DNA of 64,000 bases from Fremontodendron californicum (GCA_030761205.1 JAULJL010000029.1:2425501-2489500), one strand, 5' to 3'; positions 21,071 to 33,965 are shown, counted from the stretch's first letter. Numbers and translations: made by a program. The notes: generated by a model not told the origin, from the letters alone.

Positions 21071-23985
21071 ATTGATTTCCTCTTGAAGAATTTTGAGGAT
21101 AAGAATTGTTATCTTTGAAAGCATGTCAATAGGAGCATTCTGATGCATATATTTCTATACACTTTGATGATGAAAGAGGTTGTCTCATGTTGACATCTAC
21201 ATGAAATAAATAAATTTTGAATTTAAATATTTGGTGTTCATTTTATTTTAGCAATAAATTTGAATTTGCAAAAATAAATGAAACTTTGAGAAAATTTGTG
21301 GTAAACAATAAATAAGTGGTTTTCACATGAAATAATGAACAATCTTGAGAATATTGATGATCATTGTTAGAAATGACCCAATACCTTCAGCCCTCTCTTT
21401 TAGGCTTTCCTAAGCCTAAATCTTTTGAACCGAGACCACTTGAAAGACCTAATGCTTCAAGGAATATGAATGATTTGACTTCATAAAACCATTGTCATCA
21501 CAGAATAAGCAAAGACGTAGATCTTAGTCTAGGCTATGAACAAAGGAACGAACTTTTTGAAAATTTTCAAATTCCTTGAAAATCAAACAAATGAGACATT
21601 CTTTCAAGAATCCAGATTTTGATAATTTGGTATGTGTCAAGATTGTGCTAAAACCATTCATGACCTTTCCCAATGACCACAAAACACTAATTGCCTAGAC
21701 ATCACTTCATGTTTGACACCCTGGGGCACAATGATTAAAATAGATTATCCTTTGTCCCAGAGAAAACTTGTTTTTGGGTCATGTTTTCCTTGTCTCTTCA
21801 AATAACTCAGATTGGAAACTCGGCCTTTTCAAAACAGACCTAGACTTGCTATGTTCCTCGTTGATACAAATTCTCATTGGTTAATCAAATTGGGGCATCA
21901 TATGTGGAAATGATGGATAAATGGTGAATAAGGATGGATTAATGCATGAATCATTGGGGGCATGCGACGAAAAAACAAAAAAAAAAAAGAAAAAGAAAAA
22001 TTGTGATATCATGCATATGAGAATTCGGATGATTCCAAAGTGCAAAATGAAATTCTGAATATCTATTTCCCCTGGGATTGCTTTTCAATGTGAATATTTG
22101 TGCTTGACATGAGAAATGGCCATCTTTCATATCCCTTTCACACAAAAAGAAATTATCCATAGTCACCTCTTTTGAGCCAAAAGAATTCTTTCTTCTTTGA
22201 ACCCTGATCAAGGATCACCCTCTACACTGGGGGCAAATGCGAGGAAAGATCTTTTCAAAGATCATTGAGAAATGAGTAACAGCTCAAGGAAAGACACAAA
22301 GCAAATGGAGCCCCGAATAAATACGGGCGCACTCTGTCAAAGAGAAAAAAGGAAAAGATGGTGAAATGAAAGCCAAGAAAAACAAAAAAAACAAAACAAA
22401 ATGTGTGAAAGACATGGCAAATTGAAAGCCGAAAGCACGGAAGAAAAAGAGCAAAGTCAAAAGGAAAGAAATATCCAAGAAGGGACAAATGCTTCAAAGA
22501 GAATCCTCCTCAAGAAATGATCCTTGATCTGATTACCCTCAAACACATATTTTGGGCCTATTTATCCTTTCTTTCTGAACCTGAGCCATGGCCTACATTA
22601 CGTGCTTTAAAAGTCCATTTTGATCAAGCATGAATATTTAATTTGAAAGGTTTTTTCTCAGATTTTTATTTCATCTCATCGAATTCTCATTTCACTAAGG
22701 AAGAATTTAGAATTCTCAAGTGTATGGTAGAACGAAAAAAGAGAAAGAAAAATTGGAAAGAATGGGGCTCTAGGACGAAAACCCAAAAATAGGGGGTCTA
22801 GAGTAAAATGGAAATTTTTGATGCCATCTATGAAAGTGCCGATACCACAAAAAAAGAAAGTCATCTTGAAAAAGTGGTTATCGAGGAACATCTAGGAATT
22901 CCTGAACCCCCCAAATTGTCAGCTCTCATTCGGAGGATTGTCTTCAAAAACTGAAACTTTTTCTCCAAGATTAAACTTTCCGATTTAAACATCCCGGCCA
23001 ATCTTGACGCTTGTCAAAATGCCTTGATATGAAAACTAAAAGAATGTTGAATTTGTTTGGTTCTCAATGAATTCATGATTTATAAAACCTGTTCCATTTG
23101 TGAGCCTAGAAAGGATATACATTTTTGTCATGAAGTTTTCCTGGAAAAGACAGAATCTTGTTATACCAAGCCTTGCCAATCCTAGTTAAAAAACCAGATT
23201 GATACTTAGAGAAATTTCTAACAATGATCATCAATCTTCAAAAGATTTATACATCACACATTGTGGGGTTAATATTTTTTGTTCAGAAGTTTTCAAAATG
23301 CGAAAACAAATAAAGGGATTTTTTTTTGAAATACTCATTTTTGATGTTGACATGAGACAAGGGTTTTTCTAACCCAAAGGTATAGAGTTGCCAGGATAGG
23401 TCTTGACTTCCAGATATGAGAAGAAGATGTCGAACCTAGTTCAGATCTCTGTTGATGAAAGTTTGAAAACTGTTGGGGCAAAGAGAATAGCCAAAATGAA
23501 TTGAAAATATACTCTGATTTGAAGAGGAAAAATGAATTTGAAAGGCTAAGCCAAAGTCTAGAAAAACAACCGGGGGCATTTACATCACTTATGAGCACTC
23601 ATCTCTTTATCGAGCTTCTGCATCTGCACAGTGTCGGCAAGCATTTGCATCATTCATGGGTATTTGCATTGGCATTATTCCATAACCATCTGCATTTTAC
23701 CTTTACATTTACATTCTTCATGTAATTCGCATTTGTGTAATCTCAAGCAATTGCATCATTTCTAGAATCATTGCATTTTCATTATTGTGTGGTAATTGTA
23801 GTTACAGCATTCATAAACCAGTTATATGAACACAATTAGTAGGGGCATCTGCATCATGAAACATGGGCATCAATCCAGGCCATTTGCATTTGCACTAAGA
23901 AATATTTTACATTTGCACCATGAAGCATGAGCACCTTGTTAAAAGACATGTGCATCTGCATCATTTCTCAAAGCTTCTGGTGGGG
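21071..23985 (+). other. Non-coding interior of element 1 shared with element 2
   Basis: It aligns in order with 43211-45890. Landmarks are TGTTAGAAATGACCCAA, a GATCAAGGATCACCCTC...GGGGGCAAATGCGAGGAA block (22206-22245 versus 44320-44357), CTGTTCCATTTGTGAG and AAGGATATACATTTTT. No pol domain can be read in any frame. The phenylalanine-rich frames on the minus strand come from A-rich runs. Confidence 0.65.
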
Positions 23986-23989
23986 ATAT

Positions 23990-24480
23990 CTAGAATTTTA
24001 CAGTTTTAAAAGTGAACAAGTCTTTGGTGGTGATAGCTGAAGCCTCTGGTGGAGATATTCAGGGTTTTATAATTTTGAAAATGAGAAATCTTCTTCTGGA
24101 GGAGTTGCCCAGAATTTTACAATGAGCAAGTCTTTGGTGGTGATAGCCAAAGCTTCTGGTGGGGATATCCAGAATTTTACAGTTTTAAAAGTGAACAAGT
24201 CTTCGGTGGTGATAGCTGAAGCCTCTGGTGGAGATATCCAGGGTTTTATAATTCTGAAACATGAGAAATCTTCTTCTGAAAGAGTTACCCAGAATTTTAC
24301 AATGAGCAAGTCTTTGGTGGTGATAGCCAAAGCTTCTGGTGGGGATATCCAGAATTTTTCAGTTTTAAAAGTGAACAAGTCTTTGGTGGTGATAGCTGAA
24401 GCCTTTGGTGGAGATATCCAGGGTTTTATAATTTTGAAAAATGAGAAATCTTCTTTTGGAGGAGTTATCCAGAATTTTAT
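23990..24480 (+). repeat. 180-bp tandem repeat, nearly three copies
   Basis: CAGTTTTAAAAGTGAACAAG recurs at 24000, 24180 and 24360, and ATGAGCAAGTCTTTGGTGG at 24121 and 24301, so the period is exactly 180. Each unit contains two related halves ending GGTGGRGATATYCAG. Because 180 is a multiple of three, open frames of 133 and 103 residues arise on both strands; these are not genes. Confidence 0.9.
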
Positions 24481-24904
24481 TCAACATGTGCATCTACATC
24501 AAGAAGCATTTGCATCAATCTAAGTTAGTTGAATCTGCATCAAGAAAGTTTGCATCAAATCAAGTCATTTACATTTGCATCAAAGACATTTGCACCAATC
24601 TAAGTCATTTGCATCTACATCAAGAGACGTTCGCATCAACTAAAGACATTTGCATTTGCATCATGAAGCATTTGCATCATCTCTTAAAGCTGTCAGGTAT
24701 AATCGAACTCGTTTTTCTTCTCAAATGAGTCGAGCCACGAGATCATCGTCGAGTTTTAAAAATGAGCAAGACTTTGGTGGTGATAGCCGAAGCTTTTGGA
24801 GGAGATACATAGAATTTTAAACACAGCTGAGAACAAGACAGGTTAAGGCCCCGAGACCATCGTCGAAGTGATTTCCTTTCTTGCAAGTCGAATTCGTTTT
24901 CTTA

Positions 24905-25795
24905 AGACGAGTCGAGCTTCGAGACCACCGTCGAGGTATTTCCTTTTGTTTTAAATCGAATTCATTTTGTTTTATCAAATGAGTCGAGCCTCGAGACCAC
25001 CGTCGAGGTCTTTCCTTTTGTTTTAAATCGAATTCATTCTGTTTTATCAAATGAGTCGAGCCTCGAGACCACCGTCGAGGTATTTCCTTTTGTTTTAAAT
25101 CGAATTCATTCTGTTTTATCAAATGAGTCGAGCCTCGAGACCACCGTCGAGGTATTTCCTTTTGTTTTAAATCGAATTCCTTCTGTTTTATCAAATGAGT
25201 CGAGCCTCGAGACCACCGTCGAGGTATTTCCTTTTGTTTTAAATCGAATTCATTCTGTTTTATCAAATGAGTCGAGCCTCGAGACCGTCTTCAAGGTATT
25301 TCCTTTTGTTTTAAATCGAATTCATTCTGTTTTATCAAATGAGTCGAGCCTCGAGACCACCGTCGAGGTATTTCCTTTTGTTTTAAATTGAATTCATTCT
25401 GTTTTATCAAATGAGTCGAGCCTCGAGACCGCCGTCGAGGTATTTCCTTTTGTTTTAAATCGAATTCATTCTGTTTTATCAAATGAGTCGAGCCTTGAGA
25501 CCGCCTTCAAGGTATTTCCTTTTGTTTTAAATCGAATTCATTATGTTTTATCAAATGAGTCGAGCTTCGAGACCACCGTCGAGGTATTTCCTTTTGTTTT
25601 AAATCGAATTCATTCTGTTTTATCAAATGAGTCGAGCCTTGAGACCACCGTCGAGGTATTTTGTTTTGTTTTAAATCGAATTCATTCTGTTTTATCAAAT
25701 GAGTCGAGCCTTGAGACCACTGTCGAGGTATTTCCTTTTGTTTCAAATCGAATTCATTCTGTTTTATCAAATGAGTCGAACCCTGAGACCGTCAT
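24905..25795 (+). repeat. 72-bp tandem array, about 13 units, each with a potential hairpin
   Basis: GAGTCGAGC recurs every 72 bases from 24909 to 25773. Each unit holds CCTCGA-GACCACCG-TCGAGG, a 6-bp stem with an 8-base loop. At 25493-25512 both arms change together (CCTTGA / TCAAGG); other units carry wobble-compatible changes. 72 is divisible by three, which creates open minus-strand frames that are by-products. The array lies between the gag relic and the polypurine tract, where Tat-lineage elements are known to carry variable tandem repeats. Confidence 0.92.
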
Positions 25796-26150
25796 CAAAG
25801 ACCTACGGGCACCAGTTTTCTCAAAGACCTCCGGGCACAACTTTAAAGACCTCCGGGCACCATTTTAAAGACCTTCGGGCACTATTTTAAAGACCTCCGG
25901 GCACAATTTTCAATTTTAAAGACCTCCGGGCACCATTTTAAAGACCTCCTGACACCATTTTTTAAGACCTTCAGGCACCAACTTTTAAGATCTCCGGGAA
26001 CCATTTTAAAGACCTTCGGGCACCAGTTTTTTTAAGACCTCCGGGCACCATTTTAAAGACCTCCGGGCACCAGTTTTTTAAGACCTCCGGGCACCATTTT
26101 AAGACCTCCGGGCACCAATTTTAAAGACCTTCGGGCATAAATTTTTTCTT
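25796..26150 (+). repeat. Short tandem array of AAGACCTCCGGGCACCA units
   Basis: Roughly 14 units of about 22-30 bp built on GACCTCCGGGCAC followed by a T/A-rich spacer of variable length. The same core forms an array at 45910-46505 in element 2, next to a different long array. Confidence 0.9.
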
Positions 26151-26462
26151 TTGAAAATCGAATTCGTTTCCTTAAGACGAATCGAGCCTTGTTTTGGCAG
26201 AGAATTCAATTTAAGGATAAAATCTTCAATTTATTATTTTATTTAAAAAAAATGAAAAAAATGAAAAGAGAAAAAAATAGAAAAAAAGGGAAAAATGAAA
26301 AATGAAAAAAAAAGAAGAAAAAAGAAGAAAATGAAAAATGCAAAAATGAATGAAGAAATGAACAAGAAAACCTCTTTCCTTTCCTTCACATGTGATTTCA
26401 CAGACCGGACAAAATTGTTGTCTATTTTATCTTTGTCTGATTCCTGATTCTCAGCAATAGCC

Positions 26463-26475
26463 AAAGAGGGGCAGC
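26463..26475 (+). other. Polypurine tract of element 1
   Basis: AAAGAGGGGCAGC lies directly before the 3' LTR. Element 2 has CATAGAGGGGTAGC at 48023-48036. TTCCTGATTCTCAGCAAT lies just upstream in both. This is the expected plus-strand primer. Confidence 0.8.
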
Positions 26476-29400
26476 TGTAGACACCTAATTTTGTCCGGGC
26501 CTTTTAAAACCAATTTTGATTTGTCCCTCTCTCGGGTTTAATATTTTTGTAAAAGTCACGGTCGCGATTTTAGATTTTTAAAATGTTCTAAATTATATAT
26601 ATCCTTTTTAGTTTTAATTGTTCAAATAAAATCAGACCGCAAAATTACCAATTTTAAATTTCAATTTGAACCCGAGGTGAAAAAAATTTAATGTTGAGCT
26701 TTATTATATTTTTAGAATAAATTTTTAATTGAAAGTATTTGAAAAAAAAAAAGACTTAAAAAAATAAAGAAAGGGGTAATTTAGACATTACATATTTTTA
26801 GGTTAGGAATTGGTTATAAAAGAGGTGGCCACTACTAGGGTAAAGGGGGGGCCGATCAAAAAGAAAGATGCATGGCGGCTAAAGAAAGAGAGAAAAAGCT
26901 TGGTTTTGTTTTTGAGGGAGCTGAGAGCTAAAAGAAAGCAAAAATGAAATAAGGCGGTTAAAAAGAAATAAAAAAGAAAAGGGAGCTAGCAGCTTGAGGA
27001 GAACTTTCTTTTCTAGAATCTCAAAAGCTGAGTTCAAACCTTCATTTTTTTTTTTCTTCTTCGCCATCTTTAACTTTTAAACCAAAAAACTGATAAGAAT
27101 GGCTATGTTTATCCCATTTTTTTTAGCCATCATCACTGCCCAAACCAAGACAGAGTAGCTAGACTCCACTGTTAGCTCCCACTCCCGGCATCCGAAAACC
27201 ACCATTATCAGCCATTACCCAGACTCCAAATACTGCCTAAGCTTCGCCATTTCCACATCGTCACTTTCTCCGAACTGCTTGCCATTGTCTCTCTCATCGC
27301 CTCCTTCATATACCTCCTCGGCTTCTTTGGTATTGACTTTGTTCAGTCCTTCATTGCACGCACCTGCAACGACGTTTGGGACCTTGACGACGACGCAGCC
27401 CGACACTGGCTGCTGACCTGCCCTCCCTCTATTTCTGACCGTCTGATTCCGGCGGTTTCCTCTGCCGAAGACGAAGAAATCGTAGAATGGGTTATGAAGG
27501 GAACAATCCCCTCACACGCGCTCGAAGAAGAACTGGGAGACTGCAAGAGAGCAGTACGCATTCGAAGAGAGGCTTTGCAGAGGATAACTGCGAGGTCATT
27601 GCAGGACTTACCTTTGGATGGCTTCGATTATGAGTCTATTCTCAAGCAGTGCTGCGTAATGCCTGTAGGTTACGTGCAGATACCGGTGGGGATTGCAGGG
27701 CCATTTCTCTTTGATGGTTTCGAGTACTCTGTCCCCATGGCTACCACGGAGGATTGCATTGTCACCAGCACCATCTTGAGGGACAGTATGACCAGAGCTC
27801 CAATTGTCAGGTTCCCCTTAGCCGCCCGTCACCAATGGAAAGTTGGCAATCTTGTCCTCGCTAAAGTCAAAGGTTTCCCTGCTTGGCCTGCCACGGTATG
27901 CCAACACTTATAGCACTATCTTTTTTTTTCTATATTTTATGCATTTAAAATCTTTGTTATGTTAGAAAATATGTTATTGCCTTAGAGTTTGTCTTTACAT
28001 TGATGTGGGGTTTTAATGATATTACTTTTGTTGATTTAAGTGGCATGATTTTTTTTATTCCATTTAGAGTTTGTTTGATGATGTGTTAATCAGGAGAAAT
28101 TATTTGGGGTTTCTTTGTTTTATGTATTTGACTTTAACTATTCTTTGAATTAATTAAAAGTTTTTGCTTTGAATTTCATTCTTTTTGGCAATTGATTTAT
28201 ACATCAGATTCTTTACACTTTACTATAGTAATTGATTTGTCCAATTTAATAAAAAAATCTTTTAGTAATGGGAGATTGGAGAGGTGCTTTCTTTCCAACA
28301 AAGAATTTATTCCTCCAAGCCATGTGTCATTTTAAAGTCTTGTTGCCATGCATGTTGACACCTTATTTTTCTTGCCACCATGACACCTTGCTTAAACAAA
28401 GTTAGGTCATTATCTCCCAAATTCCAAGTTAGGCTTTCGAGCCATACGCATGTTTTCCTCCTTTATAGCAAGAAATCGTACAAAACCTTTCATGCACCAT
28501 TTGTCTTCTCGGATTGAAGAATTTTCTTTTAAATCGCATGCCTTGGCTATGATATATTGTGGTGCATGTTTTGTGTTTGATGATTTTCCTCTTGTGATAG
28601 ATTAGCTTGATTGTGGTAGGTTAGCTCTACACCATGCCATGTGTTTGTGATAATGTCATGCCATATTAATACTACCATTCGGCCATTTTGACTTAGGTTA
28701 CCATGTTTGCATTTTTTTATTATGTTTATTAGTTTAACATGCTTCCATTTAGACTTTGCATATTTAGGTTGCCATGTGTTTGTGAAATTGCCTAGCTAAG
28801 TTTTCCCTATGTTATTTAGAGGTCATTTGGTTCCCATGCTCCCTTGTGTATGTGCATGTTTATTTTACTAGGTTTTCATGCATGTTTATTTTATTAGGGG
28901 GTCATTCAGTCATATAGGAGGTCTAGGTAATTTTAGGTTTTTATATGGTTTTCATGCACATTTTATATGACATTCTAAGCCTTAGGTTGCCATGTTCTCA
29001 TTTCATGCATATCTTGTATGTCATTTTAGGAATTAGGTTTTCATACTTTCGTTTCATGCCATGTTGTTTCTTATGTCATGTAGTTCATTAGGGACATTCG
29101 GTTATATAGGCATTCTAGGTCATTATAGGTCTTTATTTGGTATTAATGCATTATCTTAAATGACATGTTAGTTGTTAGGTTGCTATGTTTTCATTTCATG
29201 CATATTTTGTATGTTATTTTATTAGGTTTCCATGCTTCCATTTCATGTCATACATATTGCTCATGACATTTAGAACTCTAGGACCATTCGGCCATACATA
29301 GTCTAGGTCATTTTGGAGGCCTTCATTTGGTTTTCATGCATGTTTTATTTCCCATAATAGATTTTAGGTCATTATGATTCTTATGTCTATCATTTTAGTC

Positions 29401-31518
29401 TAGGAAATTATATTTTCATGCCATGCATATTTTTTATGATATAGTAGGCATTAGGTCATCTTAGTATTACCATGCATTTTCATGACATTTTAGGTCTAAG
29501 TTACATTTGTATTACCATGCATCTCATGCATATTAGGTTTAGGAAGCATTTATTGCAGTGCAAACTCATGTTAGGTCTAGGTCACATTCTTTATGTCATG
29601 CATTTCTTATGTCATTTAGGCTTTATATCATGCATTTCATACATCAATTTTGCTGTATTTTCATGCATTTCATGTTCATGCCACTTGAATAATGACTTGA
29701 GCCAATTAATGGTTCAAAGTCATGCTCTCTTGAGCACATTTGTGGAAAATTAAGTTTGTCAAGTTGATTATTCTACCTTTGTGATTTTTTTTTTACTTAG
29801 CCAATTTTTATCTAACTTTCAAAAAGTCTTAGCTACTGTTTGTAAATCATTTCATGAGTTTCAAACATTTTTACTTTGGTTTTTAAATGATTTTATCAAA
29901 GGCAAAAATGTGTTGGCAAAGCAGTTTTTTTTCTCCTCCAAAAACTCGTACATCTCTGATTTTTCTGGGAATTCATCTTTGATCAGAAAATTAAGCCGAT
30001 TTTTTCTCGTCTATTTTTACATGTCTTGAGTCTCCAGTATTTTTTTTTAGAATTTTTGGAATTTTTAAAAATAGGGTAAAAAATCGTGGATTAAAACTGG
30101 ACAGTGGAGTCAGAATTGAATTTAAAGAAAAACCATTTTTCTGTTTTGGTTAATTTACTTAGAGTGGGCTGATTAGGAGGGTTAGCTACTAACTTAGGGT
30201 AATTTCTAAACCTTTTTAAACTCTAAAAATGGTTTTTCAAGTCCCGGGTTAAGGGTAGTCAAGTCCGGATTTTTTTAAACTTAGGAAATTAGAGCCATTT
30301 AAAAATTTTTAGCCCAGTTTTTATTTTTAATTCAAGCTTTTCAAAATTGTTTTCAAACAATCACAAAGTATTTTGGTTTTAGAATATTTAATTTGACATA
30401 TTTTGCTAAGGTAGCCGGATATCTTTTTAGATATACGGATTTCCTTCATTAAAGGAAAAAATACATTTCATGCATTGCATTTTTATATTCATGCATTTTA
30501 TATAATATGTGATTCTTGCCATAATAATTTCTATGATATTGTTGTTATTTTGATTTATATTTTTGATGTTACATGGTTTATTATATGGTTTTGAATATTT
30601 CATGATATCCTATGCTTTTATTTAGTTATTTTTATTTAGCATATACTATGTTCATGCATTATTATTTTCATGCATATTATATGATAGCATTATTTTATTC
30701 CATGTCATTTAAATTATATGCCATACCATTCATATTTGTCATGTCATTTAGGTTGCATTATATTATTTAGACTTTACTATGTCATTTTTATTTATGTCAT
30801 GCATATACATATTCATATCTTTTAAAATGTTTTCAAAAGGATAATGATTTTTCAATAAAAATAAAGATATTCCCGAGCTAAAATAATTCATGAGTTCTCT
30901 ACCGGGTTTGTTGGAGGGAATATCATCAATTATTATTAATAAAGGAATATCTTTCTTTCAAAAAAAGAGAATGATTCGAAAAGTTTTCCAAAACTAATAA
31001 AAATTTCTATATTTTGCCACGTTTGTTGGGGAATATAGGAAAATTTTGAATTTATAAATTTCGGATCATTTTCAATAAAAAATGGAATTATTTTTCTTTA
31101 AATTGGGAATTAACTTGAAATACTAAATTTAAAACCGACTTTTACCGAGACTTGAGATAATACACGATTAATAAGGTACCGATTTATACGGGCGTTGTGG
31201 GGGTGCTAATCCTTCCTCACACGTAACCGACTCTCGAACCCGCTTCTTTGATTTCTCTGGTTTAAAACGTAGACTTGAAATTGGTTTTTAAAATGTTTTA
31301 ATTAATTTTTAAAATATTTTATAAAACTGGTTTTAATAGGTGGCCGATCACACCTAGCTAAAAAAGATTGGTGGCGACTCCATGTCTTTTTTAAGGTCAT
31401 TTGCAAAACCTTCATTTTTTAGAGGAATTAAGTCGACTTTTTCTCAGTTTTTTTTAATGTCACGCTTAATGAATAATAAAATCTTGCGATGAGACTCGTT
31501 ATTTTTTAGGTTGCGATA
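26476..31518 (+). repeat. 3' LTR of element 1 (5043 bp)
   Basis: The counterpart of 13942-19002. It keeps the TATA box (26815-26822), the chimera (27239-27913), the CATGCAT-rich body and the hairpin (31197-31222), and ends TTGCGATA before the GCTGG target duplication. Confidence 0.92.
27239..27913 (+). pseudogene. HMG-CoA reductase / HUA2-like PWWP chimera, 3' LTR copy
   Basis: Same length and junctions as the copy at 14723-15397, including the GT donor (27896-27897). I count 11 differences in 675 bases. Most of them change an amino acid (for example H to R in ISDHLIP, T to M in CCVTPVG, L to F in GPLLFDG, S to L in RFPSA), so nothing suggests selection for the protein since insertion. Confidence 0.88.
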
Positions 31519-32286
31519 GCTGGGATTCGAATTTCAAATTTATTGGATACCATCTTTTAGTAGTGGTTGAATGAACCAACTAGACTAAATCTCGGGTTCT
31601 ACTGAAAATGATTTACTTCAGATAATTGATCGATTTTGTATTTATGTCTTTCTTTGCTGTGTTAATTTCTAGTTGTATATTCATGGTTTTTTGCAAATTG
31701 ATAAACTTAGATGTTTATCTGATTTTGTTGATTTAAGTCTGATTTTGTCGTGCTGCTGTTATTTTTCTTTGTTGGTGTTCGTTGGTGGATTATGAAAATT
31801 TCTTTTTTGCTTTAATTTTGCAGCTTGGGCTTTTGTTTGCTGCTTTATACCCACAGCAAAGCGCTCTCACGCCCCTAGTATATATATGAAACAAAACTTC
31901 TCTCTTCGATTGACATCAAACAAATAATAATTTACTTTCAGCCTTAAGACCAAATACAATGATTTTGATGGATTCTCAGAGCTGAAAGGCCGCATAATAC
32001 CTGTCTATCAAAAGAATATGCCATATTTTAGGCCTCTACACAACTTGTTCAATATAATAAAAATACGAACTCAAAGGCATAGTTTAATTGATTTATATAG
32101 TCATTTTTAAGTGATGATATTCAATGATTTGGGTTTGAATTTCAGCATCACTTTTAAGTGGTGGCATTCAAAGGGTTTGGATTCGAATCTCAGTATCACT
32201 CTTAAGAGATGACATTTAACAGATCTGGATTCGAATCTCAACATCTACAACCCTTCTCTTATTTTTAAACTACGGTTTCGTTTGAA

Positions 32287-32317
<31 letters not shown>

Positions 32318-33747
32318 CAACCCGAGGTTCTTGGCAATTATTCTTCACTACTTGAAATCCGTATAAAAACTTTTTAGGGGATATGGATTCCAGGGCCACT
32401 GTAAATGAATAGGTGTAGTGGTTTCCTATCCTTGCTAGTTGAATTGTGAAATTAACAATTCATTTAAGTATCCATCAAGAGGTTGAAATTCCCACATGGA
32501 AAAAAAAAAAATTCTACATTCTCTTGACCCTTGATGTATAGAATTGGTCAATATATACAAATTAATCCCTATTCTTTATTCCCAAGGAAGTTTAATTATC
32601 AGATGCCAAGCATGTGGTTTTCATGCCTAGTAATCTTGGAAAACTATACAAATTAATTACAATTTTTGACATAATATGAAAACACGATACAGACACGTTT
32701 AATACACGTATCGTATTTGTATTTAAAATTCTGACACATTTAATAATTTTTACTTTGTTCATATTTACATAACTTACACAAAAAAATACGAGACACGACA
32801 CACATACACATGTTGTTAGATCTATTAATATATATATAAATGAATTGATAGAGTAAAAGTCAAAGTATAGAATAATTATGCATGGCTGAAAATTAATTTG
32901 GCTACTTGGGAGTACGAGAGATCAAGAACATATTATATTACAGTATAAAAGATGCAAATCAAACCTGAAAGACAGAAAAGTAATTAATTATACAAAGGAA
33001 GGAACAAATGCTAATAAACTTTCAATATTCTGATTGATTACTTTAAGCAAGTAATTAAAGGGTGATCATCCTTATATAAACCCAGCATGGGCACCTCTGA
33101 TTTAATATCTTGCTTAGATTGAATAGAGAAGTTTTTAACTACCCTTAGAGGCTTCCAATATTCCAAACCTAGCATCAATTTTGAGGATGTCGGAATGTTG
33201 GGAGTCTTTGAGGCAAATTAAAGGCTTAGTCTTGGAGATCAGGTGAGTGATAGGTGGAATTAAAAGAAGTTGGCCTGTCTACAAATTTTGTTGATCACTT
33301 CCTACAATTCGATTGGGTTAGGGTTATGGCAAATTATCTTTTCACATTTTTTTTTATTTTGATTATTTAACTTTGAAAAATACAGTTCGTCAATGTTTAT
33401 AAATGTCATTATTTTGGTTACTCAATCGTTAAAAGATAACAGATCTATTACCTAGCATTCCACGTCACCATTTACATCAATTACTTTATCATATGGCATG
33501 GTAAGAAATAACTTTCTTTTTTTTTTGAAAAAGAATTTTTATTTTTTATTTTTTCTTGTTGGATATTATATGACCCACATGCTCATTATTTAATTTAAAT
33601 AATTATTTTTATTTTATTTAAAACATAGTATAGTTTAATAATTATAATGTATTAAAACCCTATCGGTCAATAGAAAGATATATTTTCTAATAACGGCATA
33701 TTTTGATGGAACGTGTGAGTTAAGGTCATATTTTAGAAACCGGTCCT
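31519..33747. other. Gene-free flank with duplicated segment, copy 2
   Basis: About 32012-32052, 32326-32650 and 32940-33250 are diverged matches to 3105-3445 and 7520-7860. Copy 2 lacks the hAT element but has other insertions. One, 32055-32325, has three related units of about 50-60 bp (GGRTTYGAATCTCARYATCAC) and a TA run at 32297-32322. Another, 32660-32830, carries ACACGATACAGACACG-type words. No coding sequence is supported. Confidence 0.55.
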
Positions 33748-33771
33748 CTCTCTACTAGAGGTGGCAAAATG

Positions 33772-33965
33772 AACCTGAACCCGAAAACCCGCCCAGGAAA
33801 ACCCGAACCCGAATGGACCCGAACCCGAATGGGCCCAAACCCGAATGGACCCGAACCCGAATGGACCCGAATCCGAATGGGGCCGAACCCGAATGAGCCC
33901 GAACCCGAATGAGCCCGAACCCGAATGGACCCGAACCCGAGACCGGCCCGAACCCGAACCCGAAT
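33772..33965. repeat. Left subterminal 16-bp array of the hAT element
   Basis: About ten to twelve units of CCCGAACCCGAATGGA and variants, read on the plus strand. Confidence 0.9.

Larger units (their letters stand above)
13942..31518 (+). mobile_element. LTR element 1: non-autonomous Tat/Ogre-like Ty3/gypsy element with 5-kb LTRs
   Basis: A complete 17.6-kb element. LTRs lie at 13942-19002 and 26476-31518. Both begin TGTAGACACC and end GCGACA (left) or GCGATA (right). A perfect 5-bp target duplication, GCTGG, flanks it (13937-13941 and 31519-31523). A primer site follows the left LTR after GCT, and a polypurine tract precedes the right LTR. The 7.5-kb interior has no pol and only a 52-codon gag tail, so it must have relied on an autonomous relative for reverse transcription and integration. 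The gag tail and backbone match element 2, whose gag is of the Tat/Ogre type. Unusual points are the length of the LTRs and the host gene chimera within them. Confidence 0.93.

Noticed and set aside
22255..22891. Phenylalanine-rich minus-strand frames resembling membrane proteins
   Set aside because: They are antisense to A-rich stretches of a retroelement interior. The counterpart in element 2 does not keep the frame.
24817..25770. Long minus-strand frames with perfect 24-residue repeats (IKQNEFDLKQKEIPRRWSRG...)
   Set aside because: They are produced by a 72-bp tandem repeat, a multiple of three, in a retroelement 3' non-coding region. No start context, no homologue and the frame is lost at degenerate units.
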